From contig NW_019091658.1 in assembly GCF_001949145.1 (NCBI RefSeq), positions 64,044 to 79,633 on the forward strand: 15,590 bases of DNA. The letters run 5' to 3'. The notes below the pieces were generated by a model. That model saw only the letters and a program-made list of their open reading frames with translations. It made no database searches and was not told where the DNA came from. Made by a program: the position numbers and the translations under genes. This DNA is from Acanthaster planci. Lineage: Eukaryota; Echinodermata; Asteroidea; Valvatida; Acanthasteridae. Every line of letters starts with the position of its first letter. The stretch's first letter is position 1. Positions 1 through 9,541 of this stretch are shown here, piece after piece.

Positions 1-233
1 CACAAGGCCTACCCAGAGCCTATTGAAAAGGCTTTATTGACAGCTACCTTTTTTGTTCCTGAAAACTGGCGATTTTCTACTCCCACTGTCCCAACTCCCG
101 TGTCCGAACAGGTCTCACATCGGCGTGAAGGCCTAGCTAGGGCCCACTGTCGATGACGGTAGGCCTATTCTATGGCTTGGCCCAACCATCATGACCATGG
201 CCTAACCGAAACGTCATTCTTTTTACTGTGTCA
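1..233. other. Non-coding, no gene seen
   Basis: No convincing open reading frame, splice pattern or RNA gene is visible. The stretch contains one TAGGCCTA octamer at 160-167 and two one-base variants (AAGGCCTA) at 4-11 and 128-135. This motif recurs elsewhere in the window. Confidence 0.5.
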
Positions 234-241
234 CTTACGAT

Positions 242-488
242 CAAAGATTATATAGCGCCGCGTAGCGGCGCAAGATGGGACATTCTGCCATAAAGGTCAC
301 GAAGGGCGCCATTCGAGTGTGAACGTTAATGTGTGTGCGAGCCTGTCGCGGCGCCTGCGCCTGCGCATTAACATGCACTGCGCAGGCGTAGTCCAGCCTG
401 AATGGCGCCCATGTGATAACAACGTTTTGCGCGTATTCATGGTGAAATTCCCCATCTTGCGCCGCTACGCGGCGCTATACGATCTTTG
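242..488. mobile_element. Non-autonomous hAT-type MITE with 8-bp target-site duplication
   Basis: The 38-bp left end (242-279) and right end (451-488) are inverted copies matching at 36 of 38 positions. Each end starts CAAAG, which fits the YARNG end consensus of hAT transposons. The element is flanked by a perfect 8-bp direct repeat CTTACGAT at 234-241 and 489-496, the duplication length typical of hAT insertions. Each inverted repeat holds its own hairpin, GCGCCGC-GTA-GCGGCGC. Two nested inverted pairs lie inside: 304-314 with 400-410 (11 bp), and 352-360 with 380-388 (9 bp). At 247 bp there is no room for a transposase, so mobility would need one supplied in trans. A 104-residue open frame across it on the plus strand has no recognisable domain and is taken as chance. 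The superfamily call rests only on end sequence and duplication length. Confidence 0.85.
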
Positions 489-496
489 CTTACGAT

Positions 497-3400
497 GGCA
501 CGTGCCATGTTTACATTGCCGGCCAGCTGCATGTTTGGGAGTAGCGATATGGCGGCCGTTGACGTCAACAAGAACGGCCAATGCGCTATCCAGAGTTTAT
601 TACAGAGATCAGTGGTGTAGAATACGAAAATGACGCGAACTGGCTATTTATGATGAATACATAAACGCACAGTGAATCGAGGGCGAATTTCAAGAGTTGC
701 ACGCTCATGCTCACGTATTCTCTTACACGTCACGCACGCGTGAATCTGCATCTTGCCGCGCCATGTCGGTTTCCACCACGCCGTGCGCAAATATGTTGAT
801 TAGACACTGTACTAATAAAATGGATCGCATATGCCGCGTGGTCTAAATATGGCGTCCCCACAGTCGTGTGTAACGTGGCAGATTCCATGACGGTGGCAAG
901 GTTAAAACTTTCATCGTGTATAACTACAAAAACACCACTCTATTTAGAACAGAAAATATAACATACAACTGTAAGCTCACCAGTCAGCTACGACACCTGA
1001 CCGCGATAGTTTCTTTTGGCACTCGGGCCCAAACAGGGCAGATCTGGGTCGAGATTTTGGTCAGTTTTCCGGCGCCATGCGCATGCTGCATCTGCCCTGC
1101 GGGTTTTCGCGGGCGAAATTTAAAGAGGCCGTACTAACACAAGAAGTGATCTAACAACTTGTGACTTCAACTCATTAGACTTGCAAACAACGACTTGTTA
1201 CCACCTCTGCGGCACGCATGCCCACGAAGATGCCAATCTAGTCAGGGTTCTTGCTTTGATGTTTCAGATCATACAAATTGTTCTACCAGGTTCACATAAT
1301 TTATCCTCATGAAAAAATAACTAAGACTACTATTGGTATAACTATTGGATTCTTAACTGTAGGTGGGGCGTATACATTAGAATGCCCATAGCCGTATATA
1401 TGGTGTCCAGCTCAGTGATAATGGCTGGTCTCGTTCAACATAATTATTCATTCATCTTAGTTTACACTTCCTGGCCAACATATATCTTTTGGTCTTACAG
1501 TTCCCTTACATACAAAAGCTGCATGTAGTAAATACATTTCCAAGTGCACAAATAAGATTTTTTACTCAAATCAAAGTAAGTGGTTCTCGTAACAATACTG
1601 TTAAGTTATATATTCTTTGGTTTATTGTTTATGGTTCAGTGTGGGTAAAAAATACGGGGGAAAGGGAGGGCGTGTTTTCATATTTGCGAGCACGCGCGTC
1701 AACTTGAAATTTCTCTAATTCCCGTTTGAGACAGCGTTTCAGATTCGCGCCGATCCAAAACGAAAGATAAGATTTGAATACGGTTCGACGTAATTAGGAG
1801 CGACTAGACGTGCCAGGGGATGAAAAGTCGACCCTTGAAGTCATTCAGAACGACTCAGGGATGATTTCGTTTCGGACATAGCTCTAATGTGAGCCGAAAT
1901 CAACACAATGGTATTTAAATGTATAAACAAGTTGTTTGCCTTATGAGTAATTCCCAAATCCATGACGCGCCAACTTTATACCCGTCTCATGCGTTAGCTA
2001 TCAATACATGATCATTCCTCCACGGAGTAAATAAAAAGCACATTTTGGAAAACAAACAAATATGAAGTGACAGAGAAGTGTAAGAAATTATGAAATAATG
2101 TGATGTAATGCTATTGAGGCCTTTTGTGCTTACGTTTGTGAGTATTGCTGTCACTTTGAGTGTTGTTGAGTTCCGACGTGTTTTAAATTCGCCTGTCTGA
2201 AACCAATATTTAATTGGGTCGAACTGAGTCGCTCCTATTTGGTTCGGTGTGCGTCTGGAACACTTGCCTGAACCGGGTGTTAGAAGATCACAGGTATTAT
2301 CAAACCTTTGGGCCGTGTTTGTTCAACACGGACCTAGATGACGATCAGTAGCGTAAGCTATCCAGCTTTTGGAGGGGAGGGGGTTCAAAACACAAATGCA
2401 TTTTGGGGCTCATTCGACATGATCCGTCATTGGTTTACAGACACCAAAACTCGCCTAATGGATGGTACGAACCAGCGTAAGGATCACTGATTCGGGATCC
2501 AGACACGTGGGAAACAAACAGGCCCGTAGTGTAATTCCTAACCAGAATTAAATGCCATTACTGCGGTGGCGCAATGCTCGTGGACAGGTGGTACGCGCGC
2601 GTTACATGCCTCTTCGACCAATAGGGTGTCGTAACTTACCAAATGCACGCGTGCGTCAAGCTAAAGAATTGTGAGTGTGGTGCAACCATAGCTATGGCGT
2701 CTAATCGTATTAGTTTATGTACAAGGTATATGCTCTGAGAGAGTTGGCAAACTTCCAACCAGCCTGTTTCTTCTGTCACATATGTTCACTCCCATGCCCT
2801 TGTGCACCGCTTAGTTGAGAGTTAGCGCATGCGCACTCGATCACTTTTATACTGTGGATTTCGAGGCAGGCGACGTCGGACATCGTTCCAACACTTCTTT
2901 CCACAGATGGAGACCAACATTTATTTTTAACAAAATGCAAACAAATAAAGTTCACGGAGATAACCTGATAAATGAAAATTGATCAGACACAGAATGAACG
3001 CAGTTGCACAAAATTTGAAACAAATTCTGAAAAAGTGAATTTTACAAAAAATAAACGAGATCAGATTTGAAAGAAAATACTTCTCCAGTTTATCCAAATA
3101 AACGAAATGAAGTGCCGTGTGTAGTAAGTTATTGCGGACTGAATAGGGGTGCTTTGGCGGTGAGGGTGTACTACAAATTGGGCAGATAAACACAGTTTTA
3201 GTCTACATATATACTTTATACATCTTTCAAAGCATTATAAGCATGTGAAATACAAACATTCTAACATGACGCATAAAAGTCATACCTTGATATATTAAAT
3301 TAAGCTAATTTATATTTTATTTACAAGGTTGTGTGCGATTAAATTGTTCATGAGACGTTTCAGGTGCTAGGCATCAGTAATGATGTGTCTCTTGATAATC

Positions 3401-4150
3401 GTCGTTTCGTCTATCCATTGCACGATTACCTATTTTGTAAATGTACATTCGGTGACATTTATTGTATGTCTGTTTGTTCTGTAATATAGAAACATATATG
3501 TTTGCATAAAGTTAACCCTTGACTAGTGACAATTGTTGCCTCAAAATGCACACCTGCCCTAGCATATTTATTGAGGGAGGTACTTGCAGTTACTTGTGGT
3601 ATTTTTTTACCAGTAATTATTTTTTTTTTCGAGTTTCGATAGCTGTGTTAGATATTAAAAAACATATTAAATCGCTGGTTTTCTTTTAAAGACAGCCACC
3701 CATAGTTTATGAACCAATATTTCTTAAGCTTACCAAATAAATGTAATTAATAACGGTAATAAAAACGAGCAAACATGATCTCTGTCGCGACTGTTGACGT
3801 CAAATAGTGAATTTAGAATCTGAAAACATTTATTTCGGCAAATTGGGAAAATCGACTATGAATACATCGAAAAGTTAATAATTATGCAAGTAGAGTCAAC
3901 CAATAACCCCTACATTTAACCTGATACATTTTCAGTCGTTGTGGAAAATGGAGTGAAGATATTAACACCAGGTAAAACGTAAAAAAACAAGCAAATCTCA
4001 TTTCTTAAAGCGAGCTAGAGGCTCTCTCTCTTGCGATTTATAATTCACTCACATTTTTGTCAGTAACTGTAGTTGCAGCTTAAGTATATATACACATAGA
4101 ATTCTTCAAACTTTAATTTTCTCACAAATGACTTTTAACTTAGATCGTCT
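497..4150. other. Long gene-free stretch
   Basis: Roughly 3.65 kb on both strands hold only short open frames with no recognisable domain. The part up to about 900 is relatively CpG-rich; 2900-4150 is AT-rich. The right end probably includes DNA just downstream of the Dispatched-like gene. A short palindrome, GCACGCGTGC, lies at 2645-2654. I see no tRNA, no rRNA and no transposase or reverse transcriptase fragment. Confidence 0.45.
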
Positions 4151-4151
4151 C

Positions 4152-4157
4152 TTTATT
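4152..4157 (-). terminator. Candidate polyadenylation signal of the Dispatched-like gene
   Basis: The minus strand reads AATAAA here, about 200 bp past the stop codon at 4356. It is the first canonical signal found downstream of the coding region. A hexamer occurs often by chance in AT-rich DNA, and no strong GU-rich element follows it, so the assignment is tentative. Further AATAAA hexamers lie farther downstream. Confidence 0.4.
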
Positions 4158-4355
4158 TGGTAGGTCTTTCTTGATTAACAGAATGAATGACATATATTAG
4201 ACTGAATCCCTTGTTGTTGGTCACGTTGAAAGTTTGGTCTAAATCTTCTTAAGACAGATATGAATAAGAAATGGGAATGAAAACCAGCTGTTTCTAGTCA
4301 GTTTCTTCATCTCACCCTTAGAACGACACATCTAATTTGAGTCAACATGAGTTGA

Positions 4356-6883
4356 CTAAAAGCAACTCAGAGGGGAGGGAATCTGGGCACACTGACCCTG
4401 CGGCCCAATAACACGACAGATGGAAAGAAAAAAAAAGGTTGCATAGATCCAGCTCATTGTCATTACAAGCATGAGGAAAATACCCAACTGGACGTAAGTA
4501 ATAACACTAGAAGGCATCATCAGTGCACCAGCTACAAATGTTGAAAAAGCAGCAATAGCGATAGCTGAACCTACCGCAGTCAGTGAGCTCAGGGTCCTAT
4601 CTTCTCTCAGATTAGACGGTGCTAAGCGATAAGCCACCCCATAATGAATGGTGAAGTCTACCGAAAGACCTATCGCTAGGGTCAAGATAGCTGATTCGAA
4701 GATATTAAGGCGCCAGCCAAGCAGCACCAAGGTTCCAACAGTCAGACTGAAAGCACCCGCTATCGACAGCATGGCATACAGTGATATCAGGATATTCCGT
4801 GTAGTGAGAAGGAGTACCACACCTGCAATGGCCAGGGACAATCCCATAGATATTGGTGTGTCAGTTGCCAGACTTTTCTGCAGATTGTAGAAGTAGAGTT
4901 GCTGGCCACTGCTATGCCACGTGCTTCCAGCATACAACCAGCCCCCTGTGATACCTTCAGGTTTTGTTTTTAGACTTCGATCAAACCACTCATTAATTTC
5001 AGTCCAAAACTCGTCAATGGATTTGAAATCCATTGTGTCCATCCTGGAGCTTATCTCATACATCATAAAGCCCTTCACTGAACCGTCTACTTTGCTGAAC
5101 AAGGGACCAGTAAACGGTAGGCTGTTGCCCGGGCACAGGGATGTTGCCCAATCGCATCTTCGACTCATCTTTACACACTTCTCGAAGAGATCAGCGGGAA
5201 ATGGAAATATGGTTTGCCCACAGCAAGGACTAGGTATTGCGTCTGTGCCAGCACTACAAGGGGCTGACATTATTTTTCGGAAAGAATCCATAAAACATTC
5301 ATTGGTTTCTCTCTGTCCGGAAAAGTTCTGCTTATGAAAACTGTGGCAAAACTCTAGTAGCCATTGCTGGGCGTCAGAATGAAATATATTGAAAGTCTCT
5401 TCAAGAACCAAACTTCCGGTGTCATCTGGATTCCAATGATCCCCGTTATCGACAGAATCTACTCCAAACACTGCCGAGATAAAGAGCGGATTATTTTCCT
5501 CAATGTTGAAATAAAATTTCGACTTGTAAACGCTGTCATATCTCTCAAATAAATTATCGTCTTGAAATACCTGAAACTCTGCTGTAGTGGGTAGCCGTAA
5601 CTTTGGCGTGATGTACATAGTACAGAAAGCACCCACGCCGACAGAGGCCAAGATCACAATCCACGCATACCTTAGCTTGAGCACTAGTGTCGGCAAGATA
5701 TAATCGAAAACTCTTCGATACGCCGTAGCAATGATTGAGTGTGCAGCGTAGAGCTTCTGGAGACAACCTTGGCAAGGGTAAGTAAACTTGGCGCACCAAT
5801 CCTGAAAATGTGAATGAATGACAACGGTGGCTGGTAGCCAAGTCAGAGTGAAGATAAAATTGATGAGAATTGCGGTGCCACCGTACACACCAAAGCATCG
5901 CACAGCTGTAATTGAACTGATAAAGCTGGAGTACAGCGCCGAAGCAGTGGTGAAGCTGGTGACAAACATGGTGACCGCAGCATGATTTAAGGTGTTCCGT
6001 AGTACTAGGCTTGGAGGCGCAGACGCATAAGCAGATTTCATCTGGCGCCAAATGTCTACATACACAAAAGTATCATCTGCACCGATGCCAATGACCAACA
6101 CAGCACTTGCTATATTCACAAATGGAAAAAAGGGCAGCCTGAAAATAACCACAAAAGCGAAGTAAGCCATTATCAACGACATCAGCATACTCACAATAGT
6201 CATTATGGTGATAATCAGAGATCCTGTGTAAATCCATATGATGACAAACACAAAACCTGCACCCAAGCCCATGTACAATGTATCTGAAAGAAGAAAATCA
6301 CGGAATAAGGCATATTTAAGCGAACCAAATCCAAGAGCAACCACAACCGTTATTCCATCACTGATGTGTTTACCTTGTAACGCCGACTCATAAATATCAC
6401 GGGTATAACCGATATATGGTACAAACAGAATAGTAGAGCTGAGATCAAAGTTCCCTGAATTAGCTTGTGCAGCAAAAGTAGCTGGTACCAAATACTGAAA
6501 AATAAAATGAATAGCGTGGTCAAAGGCCAAGCATTCTGAGGGAACATCGGGAGGACACACAGAGCTACCGTCCTCACAATACTTAAGAGCTTTCCGCTGG
6601 TAGTAAGGAGCGCATTTCTCCAGCAAGATCTTCACATTGGCGACATCTGAGTCTCTAATATCTCGACACGAATCTCGGCCGCTTAGAAGAGCTACATAAT
6701 TGGCAAGCGATCTACTGTCGGAGCAATGACCGTTAGATTTCCTACAGCAACGGGCTTGCATCTCCGAGTTTCTTCCAATGTGGTTGTCATACTGACTGCA
6801 AACAGATTTTAGAGCTTCGCTTGAAAACAGTTTGTTGTAGCCGATAGCTTCAAACACAATCGCTGGTTGACCATAGGATCCCC
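4356..6883 (-). CDS. disp1: Dispatched-like protein, large 3' coding exon (most of the 12-TM core)
   Basis: Dispatched is an RND-type membrane transporter that releases cholesterol-modified Hedgehog ligand from producing cells. This 2528-bp exon supplies residues 124-964 of the joined model plus two bases of the split Gly123. Its acceptor reads TTTCTTTGCAG with AG at 6884-6885, and translation is open to the stop at 4356. It encodes the rest of a cysteine-rich first extracellular loop, then TM2-TM6 (about 325-478), TM7 (529-547), a second large loop with eight cysteines (548-799), and TM8-TM12 (800-944). TM4 carries GIGADD with the paired acidic residues Asp392-Asp393, and TM10 carries GLSVDFTIHYG with Asp865. 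These match the ion-coupling acidic residues of Dispatched and other RND proteins. The tail after TM12 is only about 20 residues, far shorter than in vertebrate DISP1. No frame break is seen. The family call is firm; DISP1 rather than another paralogue is inferred. Confidence 0.93.
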
Positions 6884-6980
6884 CTGCAAAGAAAAAAGAT
6901 CATCAATTGGCTTGTATCGTTTTGCACTCAGGTCAGCATTTACTGTCACTTCAGTAACAAAAAGAATCAAAATTGCCTAC

Positions 6981-7215
6981 CAAACCCGAAATCAAAGTTG
7001 CAGAATTGTATGCCAGGTTCGATGTCAGAGTTGTTTGAAGTGACGTCTCTTCTTATTCTTCCAGTCCGGTGGTTAGTCGTTAAATTATCAAATCGTGACG
7101 CCTCGTTCATCGAAGTTCTGGAATCATTCCTCGTATGCACTAAGCTGAGTTCGCTATATATGTTGTTAAATGAGAACATTCTCCCACTGATGTCTGTTCC
7201 GCGTGCATCGAACCC
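6981..7215 (-). CDS. disp1: Dispatched-like protein, internal exon (first extracellular loop)
   Basis: This 235-bp exon encodes residues 45-122 plus the first base of Gly123. It begins GFDARGTDI, the conserved segment that follows TM1 in Dispatched proteins. The acceptor CCTTTTTTAG has its AG at 7216-7217, and the donor G|GTAGGC has GT at 6979-6980. Phases agree on both sides: phase 0 from the exon at 7304-7433, and phase 1 into the exon ending at 6883. Residues 97-100 read RIRR followed by Asp, a match to the furin consensus R-X-K/R-R. The flanking residues are polar and include three N-glycosylation sequons (NDS, NLT, NNS). Vertebrate DISP1 is known to be furin-processed in this loop, so the site is plausible. 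No enzyme evidence is available here. Confidence 0.9.
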
Positions 7216-7303
7216 CTAAAAAAGGAAATACTTGTCACTTACATTGAATATCAAAGGGAATATTTTCGAGAAGATAAATGGTACCTCTGGGGACAGTTTA
7301 TAC

Positions 7304-7433
7304 CTTTGTGGGCTCACTGAAGTCGGGAAGATCGTACACAAAGAGAGCAATGACGCCACAAACAGCTGTCAATAGGAGTAAGCCAACACACATCCCTGTG
7401 GCAACAGGAAACTTCACAAGTTGACGTGAGTAC
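7304..7433 (-). CDS. disp1: Dispatched-like protein, exon with first transmembrane helix
   Basis: This 130-bp exon encodes residues 2-44 and the third base of residue 1 of the partial model. It gives a short basic lead, YSRQLVK, then a hydrophobic TM1 (about residues 9-34), then LPDFSEPTK, which joins in phase 0 to GFDARGTDI in the next exon. LPDFS-P followed by GF--RGT is a recognisable Dispatched signature. The acceptor is TTTTATCCTTCAG with AG at 7434-7435. The donor is AAG|GTATAA with GT at 7302-7303. Because the exon opens on the third base of a codon, at least one more coding exon must exist upstream. An open frame runs further upstream from this point, but it crosses the acceptor and is not taken as coding. 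Confidence 0.88.
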
Positions 7434-7554
7434 CTGAAGGATAAAACACATTTACATGCTTTACTTTTGCTATTCTCACAACATTCCAACATGTCAATAT
7501 TGTGTTTATTATTCAAACGCGCGCCCCCTAGTAAAATTGAGTTTTGTGGTGTAG

Positions 7555-7755
7555 GAGCGGATGGATGGGTGTGGACCTTCAGCACTGAGGCTGTCTAGTG
7601 AGGAGCCGCCGGGTTTTGCTTGTCGGGCGGACGTTGCCGTTCCCCTCTGTGAGGGCTGTTTTTCCCCGCCAGCAAGCGATTGGGGCCCTTTATTTCTTAC
7701 CCCGCACTGCAAACTCCCGGGAACGGCTGGTCCGAGGACAGACTTAGTGGGTAAA
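7555..7755. other. GC-rich patch of unknown origin
   Basis: About 200 bp are markedly richer in G+C than the AT-rich DNA on either side, within what is probably an intron of the Dispatched-like gene. Frames are open on both strands (7561-7788 plus, 7509-7763 minus), as GC-rich DNA tends to allow, and neither shows a known domain. The minus strand has a donor-like GG|GTAAGA with GT near 7699. It could be a repeat fragment, a CpG island or an alternative exon; I cannot decide. Confidence 0.35.
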
Positions 7756-7873
7756 TTTGACAATGTTTGTATCGAGTATAATTATTGATTTTATACATCT
7801 GTATAATTGAAAAATTGTGTAGTTTGGCAGTTTAGGTGAACCTTTAGCCGTGGCAAAATTGGTTTAAGATTTT

Positions 7874-8272
7874 ATGACGATGTAACCATCCTAAGTTGAA
7901 TGAAAAAAAAATCATCATTTCACACGTTTAGTATCGTGAATCAAGCCTTACTTCTGGATAAAAAATTCAAGGCTGAGAGTTTAAAAGGGGAAAAATGTTG
8001 TGTATGTTATAGCATTACAGGGTATCCCATACCCAAATGTGCTACTGGCATGGCTGCTGTCCCAGTTCCCTATGATTCCAATTTTGACCTGACTTTGATG
8101 AATGCGGGCCTAAACCATCACCTACTCTCCGATGGTTTGTGCATGCGTAGGGACCAATAAAAAAAACAAACAAACAAACAAACAAACAAACAACCCAACA
8201 AACAAACAAACACCCCAACAACCCCAACAACCCAACAAACAAACAGACAAACAAACAAACAAACAAACAAAC
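7874..8272 (+). mobile_element. Possible short non-LTR retroposon with (CAAA)n tail
   Basis: The tract at about 8158-8274 follows 280 bp of non-repetitive DNA, and the whole is bracketed by the 8-bp direct repeat AAGATTTT at 7866-7873 and 8273-8280. A simple-sequence tail and a T/A-rich target duplication are what a retroposed SINE or LINE end leaves. No RNA polymerase III A or B box and no LINE coding sequence is visible. The 8-bp match is AT-rich and could be chance. Confidence 0.25.
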
Positions 8273-8274
8273 AA
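8158..8274. repeat. (CAAA)n microsatellite with interruptions
   Basis: Tandem CAAA units are interrupted by CCC-containing units (CAACCC, CACCCC) in the middle. The reverse complement gives long Phe-Val-Cys-Leu repeat peptides in two frames, and the plus strand gives Lys-Gln-Thr-Asn repeats. These are simple-sequence translations, not genes. Confidence 0.9.
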
Positions 8275-8280
8275 GATTTT

Positions 8281-9470
8281 GCACCTTGTGATTGGTCAAC
8301 ACGTTGCAAACTCTCGGAAGCGCACTATCGTGAATCGCCCGTATTAAACTGTTTCAATATATGAATTTTTTGCATTAAATATACTTCACAAAAAAGTGCA
8401 CGCAATTTTGTATTATTGTATATAATTGTATATTCTTGTATTACGTATATAATGCACATTCTTTTATACGATTTGGACAAATGAAAGATTTCAACTGTTT
8501 CTAAGATTTCCGTGTTTAAAAGGGTTAAATGTAGCTGAATAAGGTATTTGATAACTAATGTTTATGTAAGTTCGTGCATATTTGTACATGTAATAATTTT
8601 ACAAGTCGACAAAACTTTAATAAGGAGTCTGAAAAACAATAATAAAAAGGGAAAGAACGCTGTTGAATTGAAATCTGTGCCAGCAATAATGACGCAAAAT
8701 CAAATATTTGGAAAAGTTGAAAGAATTCCAACTCATTACAATTTCACTGTAAATGTTTTGTGGCGAGAAATTCGCTTCGCTTTCTTTTTCGCTTAAAGTA
8801 TTAACCGGCTTTAATAATCGTTGAAAGGCCCGAGAGTAAAGAGAGAAAACATGAACAATTCAAATGAAACGCGTCATGCATTGTTTTTGTCTCTTGATTT
8901 ACGCTGATGACAACTGTGTTCCGGTGAATCTGAAAAGGTATTAGGCCTACAAAGGTTTAGCACAGAAAGAAAAATTAAACGCAGTAAAATCGCACTACCC
9001 GAAGATAGAAAAATCCATCAGGACAACTTCATGGATTCTTCCTCTTCCCTTTGACTACCAATTAGAAAAAGAGAAAAGTGCGTTATAAAGTGTGCCAAAA
9101 ACACCACCTTTGCCACGGAAAGAATCAGAAGCATGACTGAAAAAGTTGAGAATTTCAGGTCTGAATTTTTTATCCCCGCCCCAACTGGACACGATTTTCT
9201 ACCACCGTCCTCGCACTCACAAATTATGCATTAATGTTATATGAGGATGAAATGGTAATGATTAATGATATATTATTACCATATGAGTGATTGATGACAG
9301 TCTCCTTTCATTTTATCTAGAAGACAAAACAGACACGGGGAAATCGTTTATGGATGAGTTTTTTTAGTTGTACAGATGCCCCATTCAGTTCCCCATTACT
9401 GTTCAATTATTGTTTTAATCCTAAAAAAGAATTAAAAATAATTCCTGTAACCACCTTCTTACTCATTTAC
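8281..9470. other. Gene-free, probably intron of the Dispatched-like gene
   Basis: AT-rich DNA with only short open frames, none with a recognisable domain. One TAGGCCTA octamer lies at 8942-8949. A weak imperfect hairpin surrounds 9001-9055. If the candidate first exon at 9471-9541 is right, this belongs to the first intron. Confidence 0.4.
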
Positions 9471-9541
9471 CTGACCTTGTCATAACCAGTATTATGTAGG
9501 CCTATGTTAATTTCAGCAAGCCACTGCTTAGATGTGAACAT
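9471..9541 (-). CDS. Candidate first coding exon of the Dispatched-like gene
   Basis: On the minus strand an ATG at 9541 opens 23 codons plus two bases, ending at a good donor CAG|GTAAAT (GT at 9469-9470). The two leftover bases AG join the G at 7433 to give an Arg codon, so the phase matches exactly. A TAA lies in frame two codons upstream of the ATG. The peptide begins MFTSKQWLAEIN and would place a short cytosolic N-terminus before TM1, after a 2.0-kb intron. A run this short can stay open by chance, and it overlaps a TAGGCCTA motif. An alternative first exon around 10117-10284 cannot be excluded. Confidence 0.25.

Noticed and set aside
495-508. 14-bp palindrome ATGGCACGTGCCAT containing an E-box core next to the MITE
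   Set aside because: It could bind a bHLH factor, but it overlaps the target-site duplication and no gene lies nearby, so no regulatory role is supported.
319-633. 104-residue plus-strand open frame
   Set aside because: It begins inside the hAT-type MITE, translates its inverted repeats and shows no domain or plausible splice context.
2927-3193. 88-residue minus-strand frame with hydrophobic, Phe-rich sequence
   Set aside because: AT-rich low-complexity translation with no domain, splice support or start context; not called as a gene.
4648-5552. Open frames on the plus strand at 4648-4890, 4921-5337 and 5364-5552
   Set aside because: They are antisense to the Dispatched-like exon, which has a full family signature; no independent domain is visible.
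5554-6577. Minus-strand frames at 5554-6051 and 6350-6577
   Set aside because: They overlap the Dispatched-like exon in another frame and are shadows of it.
8042-8347. Repeat peptides rich in Cys-Leu-Phe-Val or Lys-Gln-Thr-Asn
   Set aside because: They are translations of the (CAAA)n microsatellite.
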